A DNA stretch of 64,000 nucleotides from Bradysia coprophila (Eukaryota > Arthropoda > Insecta > Diptera > Sciaridae). The stretch lies in NCBI RefSeq assembly GCF_014529535.1, contig NW_023503616.1:3100001-3164000 (forward strand). Direction: 5' to 3'. Every line of letters starts with the position of its first letter. Position 1 is the stretch's first letter. The notes beneath the pieces were generated by a model that was not told where the DNA came from, searched no databases, and worked only from the letters and a program-made list of their open reading frames with translations. Positions 49,144-58,882 of the stretch are shown here, piece by piece. The translations under genes and the position numbers were made by a program.

Positions 49144-50289
49144 TAATGTTGATATAGCTTCGACTTATGCATGGCACAGTACAGTTTACCGATGCGCCAG
49201 CAAAGTTACATGGTTGCATTTTTTCCCTGAACTTATCATCTATCTCGTTTGTGTCGCAGCTCCATTCGTTCGTATATTATTATATGTTTCAATCTAAGAC
49301 GATTTGTTAGATTTTTGAAAAAGTATCATTTGCATAAATCACAGGATTTTATTTTTATTGCGGGACTTAAGTAGAGTATACGGACAAATGGATTAATATT
49401 AGATGACATGGAAGCGTGAGATGAAATTTTAGGTACCTGCTTCAGACGGGTATGCACATTCAATGATGTGCGACAAAGAGTGTGCAAATTGGAGGGTTTA
49501 TTCTCATTTATTATTTAAATTTTGTTATCAGAAAAAGGGGTGTTTGCCGGGGTATATAAGTCGATTTATCGGTATAATGTTTTATTGAGTGCTTTCATAA
49601 ATAAATAATCATATTCAAAGTCAACTTCGGAATTTTCTGAAATGTATTTTAACCTTAAGGGTAATTGATTTTAGATTTTGAATTTATATAAAAAAGGATT
49701 TTTTTTTCGCCTTCGCTAATTTATATCTGTTCACTTTGGAAACACACACTGAGGTATGTCGTAGCAATTTTGGCCGTTAAATTCGTCAATCCAAAATAAC
49801 ATTTGGAAAACTTTACGCATGAAAATAGTTTAATTAACGACGCAAATCATTATCTTGCGAGCAAAAATTTACAGATGAAGAAGCGTCTGTGAAACATTAA
49901 AATAGATTGAAGTTCAACAGATGCTAAAAACTTTTCACAAAAAAAAACTAAATGAAATCATCGTTCAAATTCTACAACTTATGTAACTTTTCTTCCACTC
50001 AAGCACCTGTGCCAGCTGTAATCATACTTGCGTTTTGTTTTCTTCGTAGTTCAATAGAATGTTTCCTCGAGTAAACTAAAATCCATCTACCGATTTCTTT
50101 ATTTAGTAAGAACTACACTTAGGGAAAGTTACACCTGTGCAATACAGCGTGCAATGTGCATTTCAATTCCATCGGTTTTCGCAACCAATTTTTCGAGCCA
50201 TTAAGAAAATTGGACGAATTCGGGCGAACATTATCGAAAGGAGTAATTTCTGGCTCTTTTGAACTTGCAGTCTATTTTTATTTACTAAT
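49144..50289. other. Intergenic downstream of the glucosidase
   Basis: AT-rich, with no ORF or repeat I can support; it contains the 3' flank of the minus-strand glucosidase gene. Confidence 0.4.
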
Positions 50290-52219
50290 TCAAAGCAGTC
50301 TAACGTACAATAAACCAACTAACACGAAAATATAACTAAATAAACTGACTACAACCGTGCTGGCTCCTCCTGGAAAACCGTTGTCTGCAAAAATTTTCTT
50401 CAATTCGCCTGCAGATTTCTTTGGAATTCTTGGTCTGTCTGGATGCGTAAAGTTGACCCAATGAATGCCGAAACGTTCACTGGAACAAAGTATTTACTTA
50501 CAAGTTCACTAAAACATCAATGATAGTGTAACTTACGAATATCCTCGAGCCCACTCGAAATTGTCCATTAAAGACCAAGCAGTGTAACTCTTCACGTTGC
50601 ACTTATCAATCGTAACTGCCTTCAGCATTTCGTTAATATATTCACGATAATATGTGACGCGGCCTTCGTCATTCAGACCAACTGCATCAGTGTCACTAAA
50701 CCCATTCTCGGTAACGTAGACCAAAGGATCACCGTACGTATTTTTGATCCACACTAATAGTCTCCGGAATCCCCACGGGACATGTTTCAACCATTCAGAA
50801 GCGCTCGCGGGCCATTTTTTGTCTTGGGAAGTGTTTGTGTCTTGATCACCATGCCATGAACGATCACGACGTTCAACATGCTCGACAAGTTCCGTAGTAT
50901 AATGATTAAAGCCGAGAAAGTCAGCTGATCCGTTGATCATCGCTTTTTCAGCTTCGGTGAACTCAGGAAGGCGGGAAACGGTTAAACCATCTTCAGTACT
51001 CTTACGTCTGATAATTTCTTTCATGACTGGAGGATAATCTCCATCACCTTTAAAGATGGGGAATGCATACCAACCGTGCTAAACAATTCAAATTATAAAT
51101 TCAAGAAAAGCAACGTCTGAGATTAGGTCTGAGTTTACCTTGAATTGTCGTGTTCGTTCAGCAGCCGCGACATCTAACGCATTGTCAGGATCAAGGGGTT
51201 CATACCAACCGGAGTCTATGGTTATACCGACAAAACCTTTTTGGACATTTTTATAACTTCTCTCGTACAGCCTATAGGCTCGGCCATGACTTTTAAGAAT
51301 ATTGTGAGCACATTTGTAAGCGGCAGTAGCAGGCTCTTTAATACCTGGAGCGTGCACTCCATCGCTATGACCCAAAACACAAACAACATAAGCTTCGTTA
51401 AATGTAATCCATCGCTTGACACGATCACCAAATCTAGTGTACAGGAGATTCGCATATGCCTCAAATTCATTTACAATGGTCTCGTTCTGCCATCCGTCAA
51501 CGTCCTGAAGACCTTGTGGAAGATCCCAATGATACCTATTTGGACAATTAAGTTGTGGTCTCAGGGCATACATGATATCAAAGAAAATCATTGTCGTTTC
51601 TCACATAGTAATCATTGGTTCAATGTCGTTAGCCATCAGGTCGTTGATCAGGTTATTATAATACTGAATACCTGCCTCATTAACGCCACCAGCGACGGTA
51701 CCTGTTGGAAGTACACGTGACCAACCCACAGAAAAACGATAATAGTCAGCCTACAGAATGAATTTACAAAAATTAGTAAAATGGGGCTCTTTGCGGTGGC
51801 ATATCACTTGATAATTATCATTGTCATCAATGTTACCGCAATCACGATCGTTGTTCAAAATCTTACCCCCATATTTTTGATCAATTGAACGTCGACTTGA
51901 TATTTATTATAAGAATCGCAAGCAACATCCCCACTCGAACCGTCATAAATTGGAGATACATCAGCATGCGTAAAGCGATCCCATATATTTTCTCCTTTAC
52001 CTAAAAAATCCGGGCCACACCCAACAATAAAAGACAAGGCGAAAGTAACACAAAAAAAACAATAATTTTACCGTCTGCGTTCCATCCACCTTCAATCTGA
52101 TAAGCGGCTGTAGCAAAGCCCCACTCAAAATCGTCCGGAAATGTTCCGTATATCCATTCCGGATATTCATTTTGGGCTTGAGCCCATGCTACTAACAATA
52201 AGATGGTAGCTAGTTTCAT
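50290..52219 (-). CDS. Glycoside hydrolase family 1 beta-glucosidase (myrosinase/lactase-phlorizin-hydrolase-like)
   Basis: Six exons on the minus strand: 52219-52072, 52000-51867, 51750-51605, 51535-51139, 51078-50537 and 50479-50290, totalling 1557 nt, 518 aa, standard for the family. All introns are GT-AG. A signal peptide starts [16 protein letters not shown]. Family motifs follow in order: [61 protein letters not shown] with acid/base Glu190, YVTENG with nucleophile Glu399, and [19 protein letters not shown]. Both catalytic glutamates are present, so the enzyme should hydrolyse beta-glucosides. Insect members act in the gut on plant glycosides or in defence. After the catalytic domain a hydrophobic tail ([18 protein letters not shown]) ends the protein, suggesting a membrane or GPI anchor. 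Start choice: ATG at 52219-52217 gives the signal peptide. A TTTATT (AATAAA on this strand) at 50277-50282 lies just past the stop. Confidence 0.94.
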
Positions 52220-52859
52220 GGCGACCAAAATCTATTTGAACTTTGGCAAATTTTGGATTTCAGAATGATGTGGCTATTCTCTCAAACCGATAAACATTTA
52301 ATCATCTAAATTTTATTTTAAATTGTTTATTGATTTGATAAATATAATTGGACTATTGCCACGCTTTAGGGGGTCACTACAATGCGAAATATAAGTATAC
52401 AGGCAAATAGATGTGTAGGATAACGGAGGTGTTAATGAGATGAAAGTCAAACACAAAACAAAAAGAAGCCAAATTGAATGAAATAATTAGATTGTTCATA
52501 AGTAAGTTATTCGTCACTCTTTGAATAATTGTGTATGTCCAGAACAGTGCGATTGACCCCTCCGTTATATCTGAAGCATTATTAGATCTAAAAAGATTAT
52601 ACTAAGTGATGTGTGTAATTGTGGTTTATTGTCTTGTTAGTATGTCGCCGATGCGTGGTGTCGAAAAAAAATATTGGGAAATTGAGGCATATAAATTTGA
52701 GGGGCCGTTCATTAAATAACGTAAAACAAAAATCAGCGATCGCCATACCTTCGTAACATTGAATGCAGAACAGAGATACTGCCCACATCCTTTTTTACGA
52801 CAATTTATGAACGGCTTAAGTGTGATTACTGCGCTTTACTTAACGATATGTCATCAAAT
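52220..52859. other. Upstream region of the glucosidase gene
   Basis: The 5' flank of the minus-strand glucosidase. No convincing TATA box or known operator was seen. Otherwise AT-rich. Confidence 0.35.
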
Positions 52860-52912
52860 CGCAGCTTCTGAAAGGACAGGTTAAGACACCTACAAAGGTG
52901 ACTGGCACCCAA
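52860..52912 (+). repeat. Solo end related to 8569-9000 element
   Basis: GCTTCTGAAAGGACAGGTTA, then AGACACC and AAAGGTGACT resemble the left end of the element at 8569-9000. No matching right end was found nearby. Confidence 0.4.
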
Positions 52913-52947
52913 ATTGGAACGGCTCAGTGGATATTTTAGATATACAT

Positions 52948-53012
52948 TTTTATCTACCTAGGTGAAATAATAGCAGTGAAAAAGTGCTATTATTTCGCCG
53001 TCGGTAGATAAA
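52948..53012 (+). repeat. Hairpin with 10-nt loop
   Basis: Arm 52948-52974 (TTTATCTACCTAGGTGAAAT...) pairs with 52985-53012 (ATTTCGCCGTCGGTAGATAA). The two differ by a base or two and leave only a 10-nt loop. It directly adjoins the next hairpin. Confidence 0.75.
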
Positions 53013-53017
53013 ATAGC

Positions 53018-53139
53018 GTATTCACCTCTGTCCAAATATTTTTTTAGACACTTGGGGTTACAACATTCGCCTTCGGCTCATGCAATAACTCCCCAAGTGT
53101 CTAAATGAACATGTGGACAGAGGTGAATAATCTACTATT
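53018..53139 (+). repeat. Hairpin element with CGCCTTCGGCTC loop and AATCTACTATT end
   Basis: Outer arms ATTCACCTCTGTCCA (53020-53034) and TGGACAGAGGTGAAT (53114-53128) are exact complements. Inner arms 53045-53061 and 53086-53104 (TAGACACTTGGGGTTA) also pair. The loop has CGCCTTCGGCTC at 53068-53079 and the right end is AATCTACTATT at 53129-53139. Confidence 0.8.
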
Positions 53140-53638
53140 AGTACACAGAAAATTCTCTTCTAAGTTCGTAGTATAACGAGAAAATTTGATAGTAAAAAAA
53201 TGTCCCAGAATCAAAGAGGGATCAAATCATCCACTCCTGCCTCTATCTTTACTATGTCGTGGTTGGAATTGGAATACTATTAACTCAAGTATGGTTGACA
53301 AGCGTCGAAATAGATTATTTTTATCATGGCCCTTTGTGAATTGCAGTTGCTTCATTAACTATATGAGAAATCATATCGAAAGCCCGAACAAGTATTTCAA
53401 TTGTTATTTGAAAATCCATTATTATTAGTGTTGTAAATTACTCACACATCTCTATTAAAGCACTGAATTAATATACGACGGTCAACAAGATCTTAATCAT
53501 AAGCTTTTATGAAAGTACATAATAGCTGATAGCAAGTTTTATGGCTAATTATTACTCAATTCGTTCGACAAAGAACTAATTACACTCGGTTCTATATAAA
53601 TTGGAAGACTTTTTACGTAAACTTTTAACAGTGGACGT

Positions 53639-53820
53639 CAGTGAAATCTATACAGTGATTTGCTCATCTGTTTTTCTGCTGATCCATTTATACAAAGAAA
53701 TAGAAATTTGCTTATAGAGTGTTATATGATTTTACCAATAGTACACAAGTAATCAGTTTTGTTTGTATGAGTGGCACAGCTTAAGCAAATTCATATCTAA
53801 ATTTCAATGACGTTCATTAT
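53639..53820 (+). mobile_element. CAGTGGACG-type MITE, copy 2
   Basis: Starts CAGTGGACGTCAGTGAAATC. The right end (AAGCAAATTCATATCTAAAT, then TTCAATGACGTTCAT) is the inverted partner of the left end. It is a diverged copy of 22427-22630 and contains the same central block ATACAAAGAAA. Confidence 0.55.
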
Positions 53821-54797
53821 ATTTCGAGCACAGTATAATGACTGTGTAGTAATCGGTTTTTTGTTATCAGTTATCCACCTCTTTAATGTTTACAATACGA
53901 AAATATCATTGTGACCAGTAAACAATATTAAAGAATTAAGAATGGCTTTGTCCATCAGACATAGAAACCACATTGTAAGTATTACCTCTGTGCGAATCGC
54001 CATTCATAATTACTTTTAACAAAAATGGTTTTTCTATTAAAATATGCTAAAGTTTACACATATAGATACGTTTGCGGTTTTATAAAATGGACAAAAAAAG
54101 AGCGAGCTAACCAAAATGTTATAAAATACACATACACAGAGTCGGAAAATATTTTAAAACAAAAAGGGTACAAAAAAATATTAAATAACAATGCTGAACA
54201 CCGAAATGTTATGTGGTTTAAATTTAGTACATCAAAAGTTACGTAGCATAGTATGTGCAGATAGATGAATAAAAAGAAGAAAAAAATAATAGAAATAAAA
54301 AACTAAAAATGGTTTTACGTGGAAAATAGCATGAGATTTTAACCGCAGAAAAGATACAATTTAGATCCTTTCGGTTATTCAAACCTATACACATTTTGCA
54401 GAGACTAACAACATTTCATTTGATTTTGCTGGTAGATGTGTAGCTACACCATTTTGCTATCGGGCTTTTCATTTAACTCCAAATTTTATTAAGTTTCATA
54501 TTATTCCAAGTCTTATTGCTATCATTTTTCATGCACTTAACTAAATAAGAAAATTCTCTTGCTAAAGTCTGTGTGTTGAGCACGTTTAATACGAAAATAC
54601 AAATTTAAATCACTTTCATGGTATCCAGTATCCAGTATCAAACTTTCAGCGATTCGAGGTGTATCACAAAATTCACAAATTATAATGTTTTATAAGAAAC
54701 ATTTAATAGGCCAGAGAAAACCACTACAAAACGAGACATAAAAACAGACCAAAGGTGTTAAGCTACGCATTCATTAGTTACTAAACCTTTATTACAA

Positions 54798-55389
54798 CTC
54801 GCGAAATTGCATAAAAACAATCGTCCAAAACAGATACACAATAGTTATTTGCGAAAGTGCCTAAAATCAATCGTCCAAAACAAATCAAATACTCAAAAAA
54901 AATTCTTGTAAGGGGTCGAAAACCAGAGAAAAATCTCAAAACTCCCTCATTTTCGGCCCGACACATGAAAATAACTAAATAACTAATACGTATCGATTGC
55001 AGAGGCCGAAAGAGTTACATATTAAGCTTTATAGGCTACGTACTGGGAACAAAACTTGAAAAATATAAGCCAAAGAGCGAAAGCCAAGCTTTAGCCGCGT
55101 TGGCTTACATATTTGTCATTTTCGGCCCGTAGGCTTACATTTTTTTCTTTCGTCCCGCAGTAGGAAGCATTTTCTAGTTACTTGTGTATCTGTTTTGGAA
55201 ATTAGAACTGTTCATTTTCATACAACGAGAACGAAGATAACTTAACGTTAGTGTGGCACTATGGCACTATTTCGCGAGTTGCCTAAAATCAATCGTCCAA
55301 AACAGATACTCAAAAAAAAATCATGTAAGGGGTCGAAAACCAGAGAAAAATCTCAAAACTCACTCATTTTCGGCCCCGACACATGAAAA
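54798..55389 (+). repeat. Direct repeats of ~112 bp sharing termini with 1384-1772
   Basis: 54858-54971 and 55280-55389 share GCCTAAAATCAATCGTCCAA, AAGGGGTCGAAAACCAGAGA and CGACACATGAAAA with few differences. A third start (CGCGAAATTGCATAAAAAC, about 54799) precedes them. 55202-55246 between them matches the arm of the foldback element at 44917-45895. This is a patchwork of related non-coding elements. Confidence 0.7.
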
Positions 55390-55800
55390 ACATAGTGATC
55401 GCTCGCTTCGCTCTGGCAGCAAACTTTGCTCACGTTTGAATTTCCTATTTTTCCTACCTTGATACATTTGAGGACGAAAGGGAGGGCTCCGCTGATGTTG
55501 CGGCAAATGTCAGAAAAGAACGTCCATCTGTTTTGAAGCAAATAAATTACATTAAATCATAATCAGCATGACCGGTCAACCGATTACACAGTTAACGTAT
55601 TTAAAGCATTTCCTTCATGAGAAATGCATATTAAAATAAAAACTTTTCGCGAATAAGAAAAATATTGTTAGCGTGAAAGAATTTTCATTCTTTGAATCAA
55701 CAATAAATCAAACTTTATGTGATCTCTAAAAGGAACTAGCTAGTAGTTACCCAATATGAAACTTTTTAGCAGAACTATAAACCGTAAAAGTTTTGAAAAT

Positions 55801-56271
55801 CTAGACGATAAATTCAAAAATGTCAGGTCGCCCTTTTTCGGTATATTGTCTAATATTCTGAAAATTGATTAGTCTGTGGCTGGAGATCGAATTTGAGTTA
55901 ATTAAATGAGAATCCATCTCAGGGCAAAAATCAATATCCCATTTAGGAAAAAAAAGGAGAATTAATGGTAAGTGTCGATCAATCAATACCAAAATACTTG
56001 TCACATGGTATATCGCATTGTATATGCAACTTGAAAGCATTGTCCTATTTGAAACAGTTTGGCTGATGGCAGTTTTGTTTTTCTCTTGTACACGGCTAAA
56101 TGAACTTTTTCGTTGCGATTTCTTGGTGTTTGCAATCACAAAGTTTGGTTGTCCATTAAATTGTTTTGCCGTAAATTGAAACATCAAATTGACTAATGGA
56201 ATGTTAGAAAATGGAAAAGCGATTCTTCCACTCAATTGTATTGTGCTGTTTAATATCGCAGATACTTGCAT
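55801..56271 (-). CDS. Unrecognised single-exon ORF, 156 aa
   Basis: An ATG-started ORF of 156 codons, the longest in the window not explained by a gene or repeat. The N-terminal half is polar and basic (NTKKSQRKSSFSRVQEKNK); the centre has a hydrophobic stretch (ILVLIDRHLPLILLFF), and the end is KGRPDIFEFIV. I recognise no family and see no signal peptide. At this base composition I estimate only a few percent chance of an ORF this long in 64 kb, so it could be a real lineage-specific gene or an exon, but neither promoter nor conserved motif supports it. Confidence 0.22.
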   Translation of the reverse strand: MQVSAILNSTIQLSGRIAFPFSNIPLVNLMFQFTAKQFNGQPNFVIANTKKSQRKSSFSRVQEKNKTAISQTVSNRTMLSSCIYNAIYHVTSILVLIDRHLPLILLFFPKWDIDFCPEMDSHLINSNSISSHRLINFQNIRQYTEKGRPDIFEFIV

Positions 56272-57182
56272 TTTTGATTAATAGTTATATGTCAGAGAGG
56301 AAGTGAAATAATTAAACCGCATAAAATGACTATCACCGTAATACATACATAAACACAAGGAAAAAACACATTTTCATTCAACTCGAACGTATAACTCATT
56401 AATATTTTATGCTCAATTTTTGTTTTTCAGTGTATTAAATCAAAATTATGTGGAGTTTGTTTCTATCATTTTCTATCTGATTCATGGTCAATGCATTAGT
56501 CAATGTAAATTACATTTTTATTGTGATTAATATACAGCTGATGAACGTCCCAACAAAAACAACCAAAATATTTGATTCTTCGTATTCTTTGATAAATTGG
56601 ATTTTCTTTCATGTATGGAAAATAGAAACAAATATTCTGCTATAGTATAGTTCATAGGTTTTTTCTCATTATATTATTATTTACAGACTTCCGATTAACT
56701 TCACATGGTCGTTATTGAGAATCGTCTGTAGATCAGTCAAAAAATGGTTTAATGTTCCGATTTCGAATTAAAATTATTACTCTCAGACATCTAATTAAAC
56801 GGACTAAGGGTAAAAACCGGTATAGTTGGCAGCACTGAAAAATAGCTCAACCACGCAGCGCTAGGTGCTAGATCATTATTTAAGCGGACCACAAGCATTA
56901 GGTTTTATTTTGACCTGATGTCATGTATGTACTAGGAATGGAAAAGCGGTTCTCTCAACAAAGATTTTACCGATAAGCCGTGCGTGAGTTCTACACTCAA
57001 TTTTCACTTAATACGAACCGATTCCGAGACCAATAGATTAAGGAATTTGTTCATGCAGTGTCCGTTTCACAAGTGGATCGACACTGGCTTTGAGTGGGTT
57101 TTGATTTTCGTTTTTTTACAAGTTACCTGTTACCGTGCGTACTGTTGTCAAAGTGGAGTTTTTTTTAGGAAGGTTACGCAGA

Positions 57183-57242
57183 TTGAATTTTAGGGAATTT
57201 TAGCTAATTTAGGGAATTTTAGGGAATTTTGGGAATTAATTA
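57183..57242 (+). repeat. GGGAATTTTA imperfect array, left flank of RT fragment
   Basis: About five imperfect units of (A)GGGAATTTTA/TTTAGGGAA precede the RT fragment and end GGGAATTAATT. The right flank has the same motif in the same orientation (58799-58880), so these are direct rather than inverted termini. Confidence 0.7.
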
Positions 57243-58711
57243 ATGAGCAGTTTCAAAAAGGATTCTGATGAAAAGATATCATTAAAAAGAAAATACGAAA
57301 CACGCGAATGTAGGCTACAGTGCGAGCTTTTCTTTGTATCTGGTTTCAGGGACCCAAAAATTGTTGATGCATTCGAACAAGTTGCTCCTCGTATTCGGAT
57401 AACCGAAAAACATGAATTCGAAATATTAGGCGTACCTATCTTTGAGGAAGGCTATCCTATTGCTTTTGGAAAAAAATTCGAAACTTTGAAACTTTTTGCA
57501 TCAAGACTTGAAGGAGTGAATGCACAAACCGCTTACTGTCTACTAAAGAACTGTTTGTTTATCCCAAAATTGACCTACATGTTGAGAACGTGTGCATTTT
57601 GGAAGTACAGAAGCCTAACATCGGACATGGATAATTTCTTAAAAGTATGTTTGGAATCAATTATCAACATCACAATTGACGAAATCCAATGGGCCCAGGC
57701 GGTGTTCCCATTTCAAAATGTGGCTTAGGAATTAGGAAAATAACCGATGTTTGCCTTCCAGCTTTTTTTAGTTCGTTGCATGGAGTGCGTAGTTTGGTGT
57801 CTCGCATATTACACAACATGGACAACCAAATTACATTACATCATTATAACGAATCTTTGGACTACTGGAATACAGTTAACCATGGCGAAGTTCCGGAAAA
57901 CAAGTCGATACAAAAACAATGGGATTTAATCAATGTAGAAAGAATAATTGCCGAAGAAATTAACTACGAAAACGTCAAGGATATCGCCCGTTTTAAAGCT
58001 GTACAAGCACCAGAGTCAGGTGGCTGGTTACGCGTTATCCCTTCTAGCAACATTGGTACAACAAGGTACAACAAGGTTTTCAAGTTTGTGTTGCTCTCCG
58101 TCTCGGTGTCAACTGTTACTCCGCACACAAATGCATATGCAATTCGTTAGTAGACGAATCTGGTACACATGGCCTTAGCTGCCCGAACGCTAAGGGAACA
58201 TATCCAAGACACGTTATCCTCAATCAGATCTTCAATAGATCTTTGACATCTGCACGTCGTGGCAATTCATTGGAACCGATAGGCTTTTCACGTGATGATG
58301 GTAAACGCTCAGATGGCGTCACACTCGCACCATTGTCCCAAAGGGAAACGATTAATTTGGGACGTTACCTGTGTCGACACTTTGGCAGCATCATATCTTC
58401 ATCTTACAAGCAAGGTAGCAGGTTCAGCGGCTGAACGAGCATGCCAACAGAAGCACAGTCATTATACGAAACTCAAAGCGTCAGGTTTTCTGTTGGCTGG
58501 TTTAAAATTCGAAACATTGGGCCCGTGGTGCAAGGAAACAAAATTATTCGTAGATTCAATTGGCAAAATGTTAATTGAAGAAACTGGTGACATTCGAGCA
58601 AAACAATTCTTATACAACCGTTTATCTTTGGCTATTCAACAAGGCAACGCAGCCAGCATCTTAGGTACCCACCCAACAAACAATAAGTTTGACGAAATTT
58701 TTAAGTTATAA
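57243..58711 (+). pseudogene. 5'-truncated, frameshifted non-LTR reverse transcriptase with restriction-like endonuclease tail
   Basis: Four reading-frame pieces read through one protein. Frame 1 (57243 to about 57710) gives the RT thumb/connection region with QTAYCLLKNCLFIPKLTYML. Frame 2 (about 57710-58075) gives CGLGIRKITDVCLPAFFSSL and SGGWLRVIP. Frame 3 (about 58080-58345) gives VALRLGVNCYSAHKCIC, HGLSCPNAKGTYPRH and SRDDGKRSDGVTLAP. Frame 4 (about 58345-58711) gives IWDVTCVDTLAASYL, FETLGPWCKE and LSLAIQQGNAASILGT. The DGKRSDG...WDVT pair resembles the D...D core of restriction-like endonucleases at the C-terminus of some site-specific non-LTR retroelements. The palm with the catalytic YADD box is absent, so the copy is truncated and dead. 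It is bracketed by GGGAATTT-type arrays on both sides. Confidence 0.82.
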
Positions 58712-58795
58712 ATATTTAGAACCGACAAATGTAAAATGATCTTAATCAGCTTCGATAAAATAAAAGACTTTGCTTCTTTGAAATATTTGTTGTTG

Positions 58796-58882
58796 TTTTT
58801 TGGGAATTTTTGGGAATTTAGGGAATTTTTGGGAATTTAGGGAATTTTAGGGAATTTTTGGGAATTTAGAGAATTAATTCCC
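58796..58882 (+). repeat. GGGAATTT imperfect array, right flank of RT fragment
   Basis: About eight imperfect units of GGGAATTT(A/T) follow the RT fragment and end GAATTAATTCCC. Between the RT stop and the array lie about 85 nt with a GATAAAATAAAAG stretch that could be the element's 3' UTR. Confidence 0.7.

Noticed and set aside
51222..51720. ORFs on both strands at 51222-51470 and 51241-51720
   Set aside because: Shadows of the family-1 glucosidase exons and its 69-nt intron.
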